Below, piece after piece: positions 8,379-17,966 of a stretch of 33,152 nucleotides of DNA. Each line of letters opens with the position of its first letter. Within the stretch, counting starts at the first letter, position 1. Origin of the DNA: Chitinivorax sp. B (lineage in GTDB: Bacteria; Pseudomonadota; Gammaproteobacteria; Burkholderiales; SCOH01); the NCBI RefSeq assembly GCF_005503445.1, contig NZ_SCOH01000050.1, positions 1-33,152 on the forward strand, read 5' to 3'. A program made the translations under genes and the position numbers. The notes below the pieces were generated by a model. It searched no databases, was not told the origin of the DNA, and worked only from the letters and a program-made list of their open reading frames with translations.

Positions 8379-9623
8379 TTATGCAGGGCTGAACACACCG
8401 CCCACAGCACGTGACAACATGATCTGGCCGTGTTCGAAGGCCGTCAGCCCAAACCATTGCGCCATGCTCTGGCCAACATCGGCAAAACTGCTGCGGATAC
8501 CCAGACTGCCAGCCTTGACCTGCTTGCCATGAAGCAGTACAGGAACGTGCTCACGAGTATGGTCAGAGCCTGGCCAGGTCGGGTCGCAACCATGGTCGGC
8601 AGAGATGATCAGCACATCATCGTCACGCAAGGCGGCAAGGCATTCTGGCAATCGTGTATCGAAATACTCCAAACCTGCCGCATAACCCGCCACGTCACGG
8701 CGATGGCCGTAGCTTTGGTCGAAATCAACAAAGTTGGTCATCACGATGCTGTGATCCGGTGTCTCATGCATCGCTTTGAGGGTGGTATCCCATAAAGCAT
8801 CCAGCCCCGTGGCCTTGATGGCCTGGGTGATGCCAACCTGAGCATAGATGTCGGCAATCTTGCCGATTGATACCACCTGCCCACCCACTTCGGCCAGTTT
8901 TTGCAGCACCGTGGGCGCCGGCGGTGAGACAGCCAGATCGTGCCGGTTACCAGTCCGCTTGAAACTGGCGGCATCCAGGCCCACAAACGGCCGTGCAATC
9001 ACTCGGCAAATGTTGTAACGGTCGACCTCTTCCCTGGCGATTTCACACACTTCGTAAAGGCGATCCAATCCAAACGTATCTTCATGGCAAGCGATCTGGA
9101 ACACTGAATCAGCCGAGGTATAGAAGATCGGCTTACCTGTCTTCATATGCTCCTCGCCCAATTGTTCCAGAATCGTTGTTCCGGAAGCGTGGCAATTGCC
9201 GAGATAACCCGGCAATTTGGCACGGCGTACCAGCTTGTCGAGCAGTTCCGGCGGAAAGGTATCAGTCTGTTTGTCGAAATACCCCCAATCGAACAAGACC
9301 GGCACCCCTGCCAGTTCCCAGTGCCCAGACGGCGTATCCTTGCCGGAAGACTGTTCGCGTGCTGCCGCATAGGCGCCAATCAATGCTGGCGTTGGTGACA
9401 TGCCGGCAGGCAGGCTGCCGGATGCCAATTGACTGGCCAGCCCCATGCCGAGCCGCTCCAGGTTGGGAATATGCAACGGCCCCTGTCGACCGACATTTGC
9501 CTTGCCGGCCGCACACCACTCGGCAATATGGCCAAGCGTGTTTGCACCTTGGTCACCAAAACGCATGGCATCGGGCGTGGCCCCAATGCCTAGGGAATCC
9601 ATGATCAGGAAGATGACGCGCAT
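8379..9623 (-). CDS. deoB: Phosphopentomutase
   Basis: DeoB interconverts (deoxy)ribose 1-phosphate and 5-phosphate, linking thymidine phosphorylase to the aldolase. The 414-aa protein belongs to the alkaline-phosphatase-like metalloenzyme superfamily. The N-terminal metal and nucleophile region reads [12 protein letters not shown], followed by [11 protein letters not shown]. The C-terminal metal cluster reads [21 protein letters not shown]. Length is close to the family norm. I chose the ATG at 9623 ([12 protein letters not shown]) because AAGGAG sits six bases upstream. Confidence 0.95.
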   Translation of the reverse strand: MRVIFLIMDSLGIGATPDAMRFGDQGANTLGHIAEWCAAGKANVGRQGPLHIPNLERLGMGLASQLASGSLPAGMSPTPALIGAYAAAREQSSGKDTPSGHWELAGVPVLFDWGYFDKQTDTFPPELLDKLVRRAKLPGYLGNCHASGTTILEQLGEEHMKTGKPIFYTSADSVFQIACHEDTFGLDRLYEVCEIAREEVDRYNICRVIARPFVGLDAASFKRTGNRHDLAVSPPAPTVLQKLAEVGGQVVSIGKIADIYAQVGITQAIKATGLDALWDTTLKAMHETPDHSIVMTNFVDFDQSYGHRRDVAGYAAGLEYFDTRLPECLAALRDDDVLIISADHGCDPTWPGSDHTREHVPVLLHGKQVKAGSLGIRSSFADVGQSMAQWFGLTAFEHGQIMLSRAVGGVFSPA

Positions 9624-9662
9624 GGCGGGCTCCTTACCAAACAACGAATAAGTAGGTGATAT

Positions 9663-9723
9663 GCCTGACCGGCAGGTTTACCACTGGTCCGCAGCAGGCT
9701 TTTTACGACGCACGCCTGACCGG
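9663..9723. repeat. Short direct repeat between deoA and deoB
   Basis: GCCTGACCGG occurs twice, at about 9663 and 9713, in the roughly 120-base gap between the deoA stop and the deoB start. No intrinsic terminator is evident, which is consistent with read-through from deoA to deoB. Confidence 0.35.
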
Positions 9724-9744
9724 TGGCAACCCTCCGATGGCAAA

Positions 9745-11064
9745 TCAGCTGATATCGCGATAGACAGTCGGTGGCAACGTAGGTGCCGTATCTGCAAACT
9801 GATAGGCAGCCAACACCGACGCCACCCCTTGCTGGGCCGCATCGTTATCACGGGCATGTACCATGGCAATCGGCTGACCTGCTTCGATACGCTGGCCCAG
9901 TTCAGCCAGATCGGTCAGACCAACCGCATAGTCAATGCCATCTTCAGCACGATGACGGCCGCCCCCCAGGCTGACTACCGTCAGGCCCAAGCCGCGGCAA
10001 TCGACTGTATGGATGTAACCGTTGCGTGGGGCTATGACCGGAACCGCCACTGGCGCAACCGCCAAATAACGATCGGGTGCTTCCAGCAGGTCAGCGGGCC
10101 CCCCCAGACTGGTAACCATATGGGCAAAGCGCGCTGCAGCGTGCCCAGAATCCAGTGCTTGCTGCAATTTGCTACGCGCTTCCGTCTCAGTCTGTGCCAA
10201 GCCAGACACCAGCAACATGCGAGCCGATAGCGCCATGGTCACCTCATGCAGGCGAGTTGGACGCTGCTTGCCGGTCAGGTAATCAATGGTGCAACGGATT
10301 TCGATGGCATTACCAGCGCAGGGTGCCAACGATTGGTTCATGTCCGTCAACAAAGCTGCCGTCTTCATGCCAGCACCATTACCCACACTGACAATACTTT
10401 CGGCCAGCTCAACCGATTTCTCGAATGTCGGCATGAACGCGCCGGACCCGGCTTTCACATCCATCACCAGTGCATCCAACCCTGCAGAAAGCTTTTTGGA
10501 CAGTATCGACGCCGTGATCATCGCAACGGACTCCACTGTCGCGGTCACATCGCGTACAGCATAGATGCGCTTGTCAGCAGGTGCCAGTTGCGCGGTCTGA
10601 CCAATGATGACCACGCCAACCTCACGAACCAACCGGCGGAAGGTATCGATGTCCGGTGCAGTGTTGTAACCCGGGATGGCGTCCAGCTTATCCAGCGTGC
10701 CACCGGTATGGCCCAGGCCACGGCCGGAAATCATCGGCACAAAGCCACCGCAGGCTGCCACCATCGGCCCCAGCAGCAGCGAGGTCAGATCCCCGACGCC
10801 ACCCGTGGAATGCTTGTCCACCACCGGGCCAGGCAAGTTCAGCGAGCGCCACTCCAGCACTTGGCCCGAATCACGCATGGCACGAGTCATGGCAACCCGC
10901 TCGGCAACACTCATGTCGTTGAAGAAAACAGCCATGGCCAGCGCGGCAATCTGGCTGTCCGTGACCTGACCCGCCGTGACGCCTTGCACGAACGCAGCAA
11001 TGTCAGCCTCGCTCAATTCATGGCGATCGCGTTTTTTACGAATGATTTCCTGTGGCAGAAACAT
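9745..11064 (-). CDS. deoA: Thymidine phosphorylase
   Basis: DeoA phosphorolyses thymidine and deoxyuridine to the base plus deoxyribose 1-phosphate. The 439-aa protein has the family signature [20 protein letters not shown] in full. KHSTGGVGD (phosphate site) and [10 protein letters not shown] are also present, as is the C-terminal domain ending in the usual [23 protein letters not shown] segment. AGGAG precedes the ATG. It lies between deoC (22 bases upstream) and deoB in the salvage operon. Confidence 0.96.
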   Translation of the reverse strand: MFLPQEIIRKKRDRHELSEADIAAFVQGVTAGQVTDSQIAALAMAVFFNDMSVAERVAMTRAMRDSGQVLEWRSLNLPGPVVDKHSTGGVGDLTSLLLGPMVAACGGFVPMISGRGLGHTGGTLDKLDAIPGYNTAPDIDTFRRLVREVGVVIIGQTAQLAPADKRIYAVRDVTATVESVAMITASILSKKLSAGLDALVMDVKAGSGAFMPTFEKSVELAESIVSVGNGAGMKTAALLTDMNQSLAPCAGNAIEIRCTIDYLTGKQRPTRLHEVTMALSARMLLVSGLAQTETEARSKLQQALDSGHAAARFAHMVTSLGGPADLLEAPDRYLAVAPVAVPVIAPRNGYIHTVDCRGLGLTVVSLGGGRHRAEDGIDYAVGLTDLAELGQRIEAGQPIAMVHARDNDAAQQGVASVLAAYQFADTAPTLPPTVYRDIS

Positions 11065-11085
11065 GGTTTCTCCTCGACTGATTGA

Positions 11086-11868
11086 TCAGTAACCGCTGGA
11101 TTTGGCACCAATGGGTTGATGCCCCAGAGTGGTCAACAAACTGGCCAACAGGCTGGATGCACCAAAGCGGAAGGTATGCGGGCTCACCCAGCCCAACCCC
11201 ATGATGCGATCAGCCAAGGCTAGATACGCGGCGGCATCGGCAGCACTGCGCACACCGCCTGCAGCCTTGAAGCCGACCGGCTTGCCACTGTCGCGAATCG
11301 CCTGCAGCATGATCTCGGCCGCGTCCAGCGTGGCATTGACCGGCACTTTACCGGTGGAGGTTTTGATGAAATGGGCACCCGCCTCGATTGCAATGTCACT
11401 GGCCTGACGAATCAGGGCCGGGTCTTGCAGCTCACCACTTTCGATGATGACTTTCAGCACCTTGTCGCCCATCACGGCACGACATTGCGCCACAAGCTGG
11501 TGCCCCACATTGGCATCGCCAGCCTTCAGGGCTTGGTATGGGAAGACGACATCGACTTCATCGGCCCCGGCAGCAACAGCAGCGGCTGTTTCGGCAACGG
11601 CCAGCGCCGGATCGGGCGCACCGGCAGGGAAATTGGTCACCACGGCCACCGGCAGGCTCAAGCCGTGTGTGGCCAAAGCGGCCTTGGCAGTGGCCAGGAA
11701 ACGTGGGTACACACACAACGCAGCTGGCGTGCCGACAGGCGTGGAGGCAGACGCCACGAAACTGCGGATCAAGTCGTCGGTATCGCTGTCGTTCAACGAC
11801 GTCAAATCCATCAAATGCAGCGCACGCAGCGCCGCCTCGGTCAATTGGTTCTGGGTCAGGTCGCTCAT
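11086..11868 (-). CDS. deoC: Deoxyribose-phosphate aldolase
   Basis: DeoC splits 2-deoxyribose 5-phosphate into acetaldehyde and glyceraldehyde 3-phosphate. The 260-aa TIM-barrel protein has the Schiff-base lysine at 169 in FIKTSTGKV and the second active-site lysine at 201 in [21 protein letters not shown] carries the conserved Asp of the proton relay. I chose the ATG at 11868 ([10 protein letters not shown]) with GAGGAT upstream. A longer frame would run into nupC. It follows nupC by 10 bases. Confidence 0.95.
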   Translation of the reverse strand: MSDLTQNQLTEAALRALHLMDLTSLNDSDTDDLIRSFVASASTPVGTPAALCVYPRFLATAKAALATHGLSLPVAVVTNFPAGAPDPALAVAETAAAVAAGADEVDVVFPYQALKAGDANVGHQLVAQCRAVMGDKVLKVIIESGELQDPALIRQASDIAIEAGAHFIKTSTGKVPVNATLDAAEIMLQAIRDSGKPVGFKAAGGVRSAADAAAYLALADRIMGLGWVSPHTFRFGASSLLASLLTTLGHQPIGAKSSGY

Positions 11869-11878
11869 GGCATCCTCA

Positions 11879-13153
11879 TCAGTGCAAAGACAGGAACAAA
11901 CCGGCAATGGTGGCACTCATCAGATTGGACAATGTCCCGGCGGCCACCACACGTAAACCGTAACGTGCCACTTCCGAACGACGCTCCGGCGCCACTACGC
12001 TGAAACCACCAGTCAAAATGGCAATCGAAGAGAAATTGGCAAACCCACATAGCGCAAACGACAAAATAGCCAGCGTGCGTGGGTCCAGCACCATCAGGCC
12101 TGCGGCGGTCACTTCGGCGGCATCCTTCAGATAAGGGGACAAACTGACGTAAGCCACAAACTCGTTCAGAATCATCTTCTGACCGATGAAGTTACCTGCG
12201 ATATTGGCTTGGTCCCAGGGAACACCAATCAACCATGCCAACGGCGAGAAGGCGTAACCCAGCAACTTTTCCAGATTCAGCTCCGGGTAGCCGAAGTAAC
12301 CAGCAATACCGCCGACAATCCCGTTCAGTACGGCAATCAGGCCAATAAAGGCAATGAGCATCGCACCAACGTTGACTGCAATCTTCAAGCCAACAGCCGC
12401 ACCCGATGCCGCCGCCTCAATCGCGTTGGCCGGCTTGGTTTCGTCAAAATTCACTTGGTCAATCACGACACGGCTAGGTTCCACCGTGGGACAAATGATC
12501 TTGGCAAACAGCAGCCCACCAGGTACCGCCATGAACGAGGCTGCAATCAGGTATTCCATTTTCACGCCCAGGCCGGCATAACCTGCCAGTACCGACCCTG
12601 CTACCGCCGCCATGCCACTCGACATCACGGCAAACAGCTCAGGCCCATTCATTTGCCGGACAAATGGTTTCACCACGGCCGGCATTTCACTTTGCCCAAG
12701 AAAGATGGTCGTCACAGCAGAAAACGATTCAATACGGCTGACGCCCAGCAATTTCTGGAACAGGATGCCCAAGCCAGTTACGATCCAACGCATCACGCCC
12801 AGGTAATACAGCACAGAAATGAATGCAGTGACAAAGATGATCATTGGCAATACACGCAGGCCGAATACAAAGCCATTGTTGCCGAACACCTCGAACATCT
12901 TCTTGTCGACCAGGCCGGCAAACAGGAATGAAATGCCATGGTTGCCGTATTCGAGCACATGGTTGACCGCATTGGCGGCACCAGCCAATGCATTCTTGCC
13001 AACCGGCACAAACAGGACCAGGGCACCAATGGCAATTTGCGCGGCCAAGGCAGCAAAAATCACGCGCGGCTTGATGGCCTTGCGGTTATTGGACAGGGCG
13101 AAGGCGAGCAGCAACAGCACTGCCACGCCTAGCACACTACGGGCGATATCCAT
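11879..13153 (-). CDS. nupC: Concentrative nucleoside transporter (NupC/CNT family)
   Basis: This 424-aa inner-membrane protein imports nucleosides with protons or sodium ions. CNT-family motifs are visible: the hydrophobic N-terminal helix [75 protein letters not shown] and [16 protein letters not shown]. The QSE/P and NEF elements belong to the nucleoside site of the family. AGGAGA precedes the ATG. It is the first gene of the nupC-deoC-deoA-deoB(-cdd) operon, so uptake and catabolism are co-expressed. Operator-like sites and a long leader lie upstream. Confidence 0.95.
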   Translation of the reverse strand: MDIARSVLGVAVLLLLAFALSNNRKAIKPRVIFAALAAQIAIGALVLFVPVGKNALAGAANAVNHVLEYGNHGISFLFAGLVDKKMFEVFGNNGFVFGLRVLPMIIFVTAFISVLYYLGVMRWIVTGLGILFQKLLGVSRIESFSAVTTIFLGQSEMPAVVKPFVRQMNGPELFAVMSSGMAAVAGSVLAGYAGLGVKMEYLIAASFMAVPGGLLFAKIICPTVEPSRVVIDQVNFDETKPANAIEAAASGAAVGLKIAVNVGAMLIAFIGLIAVLNGIVGGIAGYFGYPELNLEKLLGYAFSPLAWLIGVPWDQANIAGNFIGQKMILNEFVAYVSLSPYLKDAAEVTAAGLMVLDPRTLAILSFALCGFANFSSIAILTGGFSVVAPERRSEVARYGLRVVAAGTLSNLMSATIAGLFLSLH

Positions 13154-13238
13154 ATTGAAACAGTCTCCTGGGGATTTTGTAATCGGACGTCGTGACAGAC
13201 GGCACTATGGGCCGCATCGTGCCAACCCACGCCCAGCC

Positions 13239-13258
13239 TTGCATTCAACCGAATACAA
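13239..13258. promoter_or_regulatory. Inverted repeat TTGCATTC-AACC-GAATACAA
   Basis: The two 8-bp arms match except at one position. The core resembles the GTTGCATT half-sites bound by CytR of the LacI family, which controls nucleoside genes in enterobacteria. The presence of a CytR in this organism is unknown. Confidence 0.4.
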
Positions 13259-13410
13259 GATGACAGTTGATCTGACGGTAGGGTCCGGTAAGGTTGGGAT
13301 TGTCAAAACGCCCGGTTATCAAGCGAATCTCGATAAAAATAGAATCGAACAATCGCTTGCTTTCGGCGGGGCAGAGTATAGCTGGCGAAGCGCCATTTGC
13401 GTTAATACGG

Positions 13411-13426
13411 ACGCAATCGTTTGCGT
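13411..13426. promoter_or_regulatory. PurR/LacI-type operator candidate ACGCAATCGTTTGCGT
   Basis: The 6-4-6 inverted repeat ACGCAA-TCGT-TTGCGT differs at one central base from the E. coli PurR operator consensus ACGCAAACGTTTGCGT. A partial half-site (ATTTGCGTTAAT, 13395-13406) abuts it. It lies just upstream of the TATACT hexamer on the side of the nupC operon. Confidence 0.6.
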
Positions 13427-13469
13427 GAAAATTGATATCGGTTAAAACCTGCTGACCCGCCAATACCGA

Positions 13470-14414
13470 TTACTGGCTGGTCCAGCCACGGTACTGGTGC
13501 AAATTATCGCGGGTTACCAGTTGAGATGGCAGCAGAATCATTCGTTGTGCCGGCGCGTGTCCGTTCAGCAGCCCATAACCGATTTCGATTGCTTTTTCAG
13601 CCATCAGATGTGGATTCTGACTGGCAGTAGCGCGAATCAGCGATGAACCAGACCGCAATGCATCTTCGACATCCGGTGCACCATCCACCGACACAATCAT
13701 CAACTCGGTCCGACCTTTTTCCCGCGCACTGATATCGGCGCCGATGGCCTGTTGATCATTGATGGTGAAAACAGCATCAATCCGTGGATAACGGGCCAGA
13801 TGCGCCTGCATCAGCACCCTCCCACCCCAGCGCGATGCTTTGCCATCTTCGTTGTCGGACAACACCACCAGATTGGGATTCGTCTTGAGCACCTCATGAC
13901 AACCCGCTACCCGCTCTACAACCGACGATGGCCCGATTGGGCCGCTTTGGATGATGACATTTCCCTGGCCCTTCAATGTAGTGGCAATGTGCTCACAAGC
14001 AATTCGGCCAGCCTGACGATTGTCGGTTTGCACCACCGCATCAGCACCAAAAGCATCCACATCCACGGCCACCACCACGATGCCCGCAGCCTTGGCCTCC
14101 TTGATCATGGCTTCGACAGCGGCAGGGTTCACCGCCACCAGCAAAATCATGCTCACCTTCTGCTTGATGAAATTGACCAGTTGGGCATCTTGCGTAGCCT
14201 GATCATAGTTACTGCCACTGGCCATGATCCGAACACCTGGATTGATTTTGCGCGCCTTGGCTTCGGCTGCTTTCACAATGGCGACAAAAAACGGATTGGA
14301 TAATGAGCTGACGCTGATACCCAGTGAACGCAATGGCTGTGGCGGATCGGCCTGCACTCCGCAAGCCAGTAGACCGGTCAGCACCATCATCATGACTTTG
14401 TTCCGCCATCGCAT
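13470..14414 (-). CDS. Orphan periplasmic sugar-binding protein (type I, ribose/galactose-like)
   Basis: This 314-aa protein has a signal peptide (MRWRNKVMMMVLTGLLACGVQA) and the RbsB-like periplasmic-binding fold: LGISVSSLSNPFFVAIVKAAEAKA, DAQLVNFIKQKVSMILLVAVNP, VDVDAFGADAVVQTDNRQAG, INDQQAIGA and SVDGAPDVEDAL. It would bind a sugar or nucleoside-like ligand. The ATG at 14414 has AAGGAG upstream and gives a proper signal sequence. No ABC permease, ATPase or chemoreceptor gene adjoins it. It is in the same orientation as the nupC operon, 316 bases upstream, so a role in ribose or nucleoside sensing or uptake is possible but unproven. Confidence 0.82.
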   Translation of the reverse strand: MRWRNKVMMMVLTGLLACGVQADPPQPLRSLGISVSSLSNPFFVAIVKAAEAKARKINPGVRIMASGSNYDQATQDAQLVNFIKQKVSMILLVAVNPAAVEAMIKEAKAAGIVVVAVDVDAFGADAVVQTDNRQAGRIACEHIATTLKGQGNVIIQSGPIGPSSVVERVAGCHEVLKTNPNLVVLSDNEDGKASRWGGRVLMQAHLARYPRIDAVFTINDQQAIGADISAREKGRTELMIVSVDGAPDVEDALRSGSSLIRATASQNPHLMAEKAIEIGYGLLNGHAPAQRMILLPSQLVTRDNLHQYRGWTSQ

Positions 14415-14858
14415 GGTGACGCTCCTTGCTTTGGGTTCAATGTCGATCTCGGTTAAAGACGCAGCCAAACAGGCCGAGCTGGTATGAGTATAGAAAAATA
14501 ACTGGCAAGCCATCTGGCCGAAGCCATGGATGCCGAGCCTGGTGCACATATCATGCCATTTACATGAATCATGTCATATCTGTTGCTTGCATCAGACATG
14601 GCCAAGCAGCTGAATTTCATATTGCTTAATTCATTTTCAATAGCAACATCAACATATTGAACATACTCAACTCTCACCCGGAAGCCATGCTTCACCAGCC
14701 ATGCCATACGACTGAGTTGCGCAGTTTTTCGCAGGTGTTATTATGCTTTTTCCAATAAAGCCGATTCTGCATGACAATACTACGGCCCACATGCCCACTT
14801 TTGCATGAAATGACGCCAACCAATATCTGCCGCCCGACGGCCCTGAAGGAGACAGTTC
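14415..14858. promoter_or_regulatory. Divergent intergenic region with promoter for the prolyl hydroxylase gene
   Basis: No gene is seen. A candidate sigma-70 promoter towards the right is TTGCGC (14717-14722), a 16-base spacer and TATTAT (14739-14744), 114 bases before the next start codon. The stretch must also carry the promoter of the sugar-binding protein gene on the other strand. Confidence 0.4.
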
Positions 14859-15734
14859 ATGCCCCAACTCGACAGCGCCTGGCAATCCTGGCTGACTGAA
14901 AACGTCAATCGCGGCTGTTCACCGGAATCCATGGTCAGTGCCATGATGGGCGCAGGTTTCGATCAGGCCAGTGCGACCGCGGTTGTACTGCAGTTTCTGC
15001 AGCCCAAGGTGGCCGCACCGGGGAATACGCCAGTTGTGGTTCAGCCACAGAAACCCGTTGTTGTAACAGGTAACTATCAATACGACACCATGCCGATTGC
15101 CAACGGCAACCGCATTGACGCAGGCGATCGAGAAGTCAACGTGTTGATGCGCTGCGAGCGCCCGCAGGTGGTGGTATTTGGCAATGTCCTGTCACATGAA
15201 GAATGTGACGAAATCATCCGTCGTTCACGCGACAAGCTGAAACGCTCCACTACCGTGAACCCATTGACGGGCAAGGAAGACATCATTGAACGCCGAACCA
15301 GCGAAGGCACCTTCTTCAATCGCTGTGAAGACGACTTCATCGCCAGACTGGATCGTCGTATCGCACGGCTGATGAACTGGCCAATGGAAAACGGCGAGGG
15401 TTTTCAGATTTTGCGCTATGGCATCGGTGGCGAGTACCGCCCGCATTTTGACTATTTCCCGCCCAATGAATCGGGTAGCGCACCGCATCTGGCTACTGGT
15501 GGGCAGCGTGTCAGCACCTTGGTGATATACCTGAGCGACGTGGAGGACGGTGGCGAAACCATCTTCCCTGATGCTGGCATGGCGGTAGCGCCACAAAAAG
15601 GTGGTGCGGTGTACTTCCGTTATTTCAACGAACAGGGCCAAGTCGACCCGCTGACCCTGCATGGCGGCGCGCCTGTACTTGCTGGCGAGAAGTGGATCAT
15701 GACCAAATGGATGCGCCAACGACAGTACGGTTGA
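14859..15734 (+). CDS. 2-Oxoglutarate/Fe(II)-dependent prolyl 4-hydroxylase
   Basis: This 291-aa protein has a helical N-terminal segment (1-50, resembling a small UBA/CUE-like fold), a Pro/Val-rich linker (51-75) and a P4Hc double-stranded beta-helix domain (about 100-287). The iron ligands are His196 and Asp198 in RPHFDYF and His268 in LTLHGG. Lys278 in GEKWIMTKWMR is placed to bind 2-oxoglutarate. There is no signal peptide, so it acts in the cytoplasm. AAGGAG precedes the ATG at good spacing. Bacterial homologues hydroxylate prolines in proteins such as EF-Tu; the substrate here is unknown. It stands alone. Confidence 0.9.
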   Translation: MPQLDSAWQSWLTENVNRGCSPESMVSAMMGAGFDQASATAVVLQFLQPKVAAPGNTPVVVQPQKPVVVTGNYQYDTMPIANGNRIDAGDREVNVLMRCERPQVVVFGNVLSHEECDEIIRRSRDKLKRSTTVNPLTGKEDIIERRTSEGTFFNRCEDDFIARLDRRIARLMNWPMENGEGFQILRYGIGGEYRPHFDYFPPNESGSAPHLATGGQRVSTLVIYLSDVEDGGETIFPDAGMAVAPQKGGAVYFRYFNEQGQVDPLTLHGGAPVLAGEKWIMTKWMRQRQYG

Positions 15735-16202
15735 ACCCGGCCTTGGGAGCGGTTCACGGGCTTACTGTGGGCTCGCGTGCTGTTCAACACATTAGTTGAT
15801 CCACACATCAACGTTGTATTTTGCCGCGTTTTATTGCACAGGGAGGTCTTCATCCCTCCCTGGCGTTCCCAATCCCTCCCCTGGCTGACAATATAATTTT
15901 CAGCCCGATTCCTATTTTCCAAACAATCTGTCTGTCACGTGGGTAACAACTTGCCGGGATGTGACTATGTGCATCCTCGCCAGGATGTCCTTCTCGCGAC
16001 CCTGTGACTTGGTGACTATGCTTAGATCGGCCAAACCGGCCGGCATGACGTCATCCTGCACTATTGCTCATTGCGCATAATGCGATGCCTCATGTCGGTA
16101 GGCGTGGCTTGTCCACCCTATCAGCCTACTTTGCGACACAGGCTGACCATTCTGCTGTTGTCATCGCAATCATCCGCAAATCTGATCAATTGAGGAGGTC
16201 GT
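15735..16202. other. Intergenic region with small hairpins
   Basis: No gene is seen. GGGAGG (15841-15846) pairs with CCTCCC (15855-15860), and CATCCT (15972-15977) with AGGATG (15982-15987). Neither has a T-run. The end of the stretch (16192-16198) holds the strong ribosome binding site GAGGAGG of the next gene. Confidence 0.4.
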
Positions 16203-16826
16203 ATGAGAACGAAATTCACTACCATCTGCGCATCCCTGATGCTATTGGCCGGTACCAGTCAGGCCGCTGTGATCATGAGCAATTTCAACCAGGGTACCGA
16301 AGACTGGTTTGGCATCGAAGGGCATGTGGAATGGCAGGCAAGTGGCGGCAACAACGGTGGTTTCCTCAGGCAAACCGACACCACCAGTGATGAAATGCTG
16401 GTTTTTGCCCCCAATATGTTTCGGGGCAACCTTGGCACCTTTTTCGGTGGCAGAATCGGATTCGATGCCATCAACCTGAATGGCCAAGCACCTGACTGGG
16501 GGGCTTTTGGCACGATCACGCTGTTCAGCAGCGCGGGCAATGCCAGCGCAGATCTCGCCCTCGCCGGCCAGCCCACTTCACAGTGGACAAGCTACCAGAT
16601 TGCACTGGAAGACGCCTTATGGGACGGTGCTGCATTGAATGACGTGTTGAACAACATCACGGGTATCTCGCTGATGCTGGAATACCATGATGGTGTGACT
16701 GAAATAGCCGGCATGGACAATTTTTTCATTGCATCCAACCAAAATGCAGTATCACTGCCGGGCAACCTGACCTTGATGTCGCTGGGTCTGGCCGTACTAC
16801 TTTGCTATCGTCGGCAACCTGATTGA
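16203..16826 (+). CDS. Secreted protein with variant PEP-CTERM-like sorting tail
   Basis: This 207-aa protein has an N-terminal signal peptide (MRTKFTTICASLMLLAGTSQA). The body looks like a laminin-B/domain IV-type beta-sandwich (FNQGTEDWFGIEGHVEW, GGFLRQTDTT, GGRIGFDAINLNGQAPDW, WTSYQIALEDALW). The C-terminus has the three-part layout of a PEP-CTERM signal: a short motif (VSLPG in place of VPEPG), a hydrophobic helix (NLTLMSLGLAVLLCY) and a basic end (RRQPD). Such tails are recognised by exosortase. It has a strong ribosome binding site and stands alone; no exosortase gene is in the window. Its role is unknown, perhaps an extracellular matrix or biofilm protein. Confidence 0.75.
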   Translation: MRTKFTTICASLMLLAGTSQAAVIMSNFNQGTEDWFGIEGHVEWQASGGNNGGFLRQTDTTSDEMLVFAPNMFRGNLGTFFGGRIGFDAINLNGQAPDWGAFGTITLFSSAGNASADLALAGQPTSQWTSYQIALEDALWDGAALNDVLNNITGISLMLEYHDGVTEIAGMDNFFIASNQNAVSLPGNLTLMSLGLAVLLCYRRQPD

Positions 16827-16834
16827 TAACACCG

Positions 16835-16861
16835 GGCACCATTGGGCAGTCCAGTGGTGCC
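16835..16861. terminator. Hairpin between convergent genes
   Basis: GGCACCA (16835-16841) pairs with TGGTGCC (16855-16861) shortly after the stop of the secreted-protein gene and before the convergent LysR gene end. There is no T-run, so this is only a possible terminator. Confidence 0.4.
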
Positions 16862-16903
16862 TCAGACCATCGGTTCAGGCCCAACCTCGTATCATCAAGT
16901 CGA

Positions 16904-17833
16904 TCATTTCTCGCCACTCGGTCCAGGCAATTGCATCGACTGATGCCCAAACTTTTCTGCGAGAAAATCCAACAATAGCCGCACCGATGGAATCAGGCCC
17001 CGTCTGCTTGGATAGACCGCGTGAAAGATGCCAGTCGGCAACATCCAGTCATCCAGCAATCTGACCAGATCACCTTTCCTGACCTCCTCAACACAATAGA
17101 CCTCCGGGACGATGGCAATACCCGAGCCAGCCATCATTGCCTGCGCCAAAGGCATGAAATCATCTGCCTGCAATACAGGCACAACCCGTACCGCAACCGA
17201 ACCCTTTGTCGCGTTGGTAAAACGCCAATAGGTATCTCGTTCGCCATTCCCAAATACCAAGGCAGGAAATCGGGCCAAGTCATCGGGATGGGTAACCGGT
17301 GGGAATTGCGCCAGCAACGATGGCCTGGCCAATACCCAGATATCGGACCGTGCCAAGCGCCGCGTGACCAGATTGGGGTCCTGATGGCTTTCTTCCCTGA
17401 CACGCAAGGCAATATCCACGCCCTCTTCGATCAGATCGACCCGCCGGTTGGTGACCATCAATTCGATCTGAATGCCGGGATAGCGCTGCATGAACTCCGG
17501 CAACAGTGGACCAAGCTGAAACTGCACGATACCCACCGGGCAGCTCACCTTGACCCGGCCCCGTGGCTCATCCCGCACACTGGCAACAGCAGCATCGGCA
17601 GCCGCCGCTTCTGCCAGCATTGCCTGGCAGTGTTCATAATAACGTTTGCCGATATCAGTCAATGCGAGCTTGCGCGTGGTCCGCTGCAACAAACGCACCC
17701 CCAATTGGGTTTCCAGCCCAGCAATCCGGCGTGATAACCGGGACTTGGGAATATCCAACGCCCGACCCGCCGCTGCAAATCCGCCCTTCTCGACCACCTT
17801 GGCAAAGTACATCAGATCATTCAAATCCTGCAT
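16904..17833 (-). CDS. LysR-family transcriptional regulator
   Basis: The 309-aa protein has an N-terminal winged helix-turn-helix (MQDLNDLMYFAKVVEKGGFA, AAGRALDIPKSRLSRRIAGLE, LGVRLLQRTTRKLALTDIGKR). A LysR substrate-binding domain of the CrgA/AaeR-like subgroup follows (about 90-300). It is divergent from azoR with 133 bases between them, the classic arrangement for a LysR regulator controlling its neighbour. It therefore probably responds to quinones, azo or other electrophilic compounds, but the inducer is not visible. Confidence 0.9.
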   Translation of the reverse strand: MQDLNDLMYFAKVVEKGGFAAAGRALDIPKSRLSRRIAGLETQLGVRLLQRTTRKLALTDIGKRYYEHCQAMLAEAAAADAAVASVRDEPRGRVKVSCPVGIVQFQLGPLLPEFMQRYPGIQIELMVTNRRVDLIEEGVDIALRVREESHQDPNLVTRRLARSDIWVLARPSLLAQFPPVTHPDDLARFPALVFGNGERDTYWRFTNATKGSVAVRVVPVLQADDFMPLAQAMMAGSGIAIVPEVYCVEEVRKGDLVRLLDDWMLPTGIFHAVYPSRRGLIPSVRLLLDFLAEKFGHQSMQLPGPSGEK

Positions 17834-17966
17834 ATTGATTGTTCCACCAATAGAACGATTTATCCTAATTTAGCAGTCTAGTTGATATTTAACTCCACCG
17901 GTAGGATGACGCCCATCGATCGACGCACAACGCGCCGACAATTTATCCACCAGGAAGAGATTCATC
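17834..17966. promoter_or_regulatory. lysR-azoR divergent control region
   Basis: Two inverted repeats fit LysR-type binding: GTTC-N8-GAAC (17841-17856), close to the lysR start, and AGTT-N7-AACT around 17880. Assignment as regulator sites is inferred from position. Confidence 0.4.

Larger units (their letters stand above)
13154..13469 (-). promoter_or_regulatory. Control region and long leader upstream of nupC
   Basis: Read on the minus strand, this region holds an operator-like palindrome (13411-13426), a possible -10 TATACT (plus-strand 13375-13380), a potential stem-loop at 13320-13359, a TTGACA hexamer (plus-strand TGTCAA at 13301-13306) with no good -10, and a second palindrome (13239-13258). 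If TATACT is used, the nupC leader would be about 210 nt. No known riboswitch pattern is recognised by eye. Confidence 0.5.

Noticed and set aside
15841-15860. CRISPR or repeat array suggested by successive CCCTCCC blocks
   Set aside because: The blocks are short, irregularly spaced and without unique spacers of constant length.
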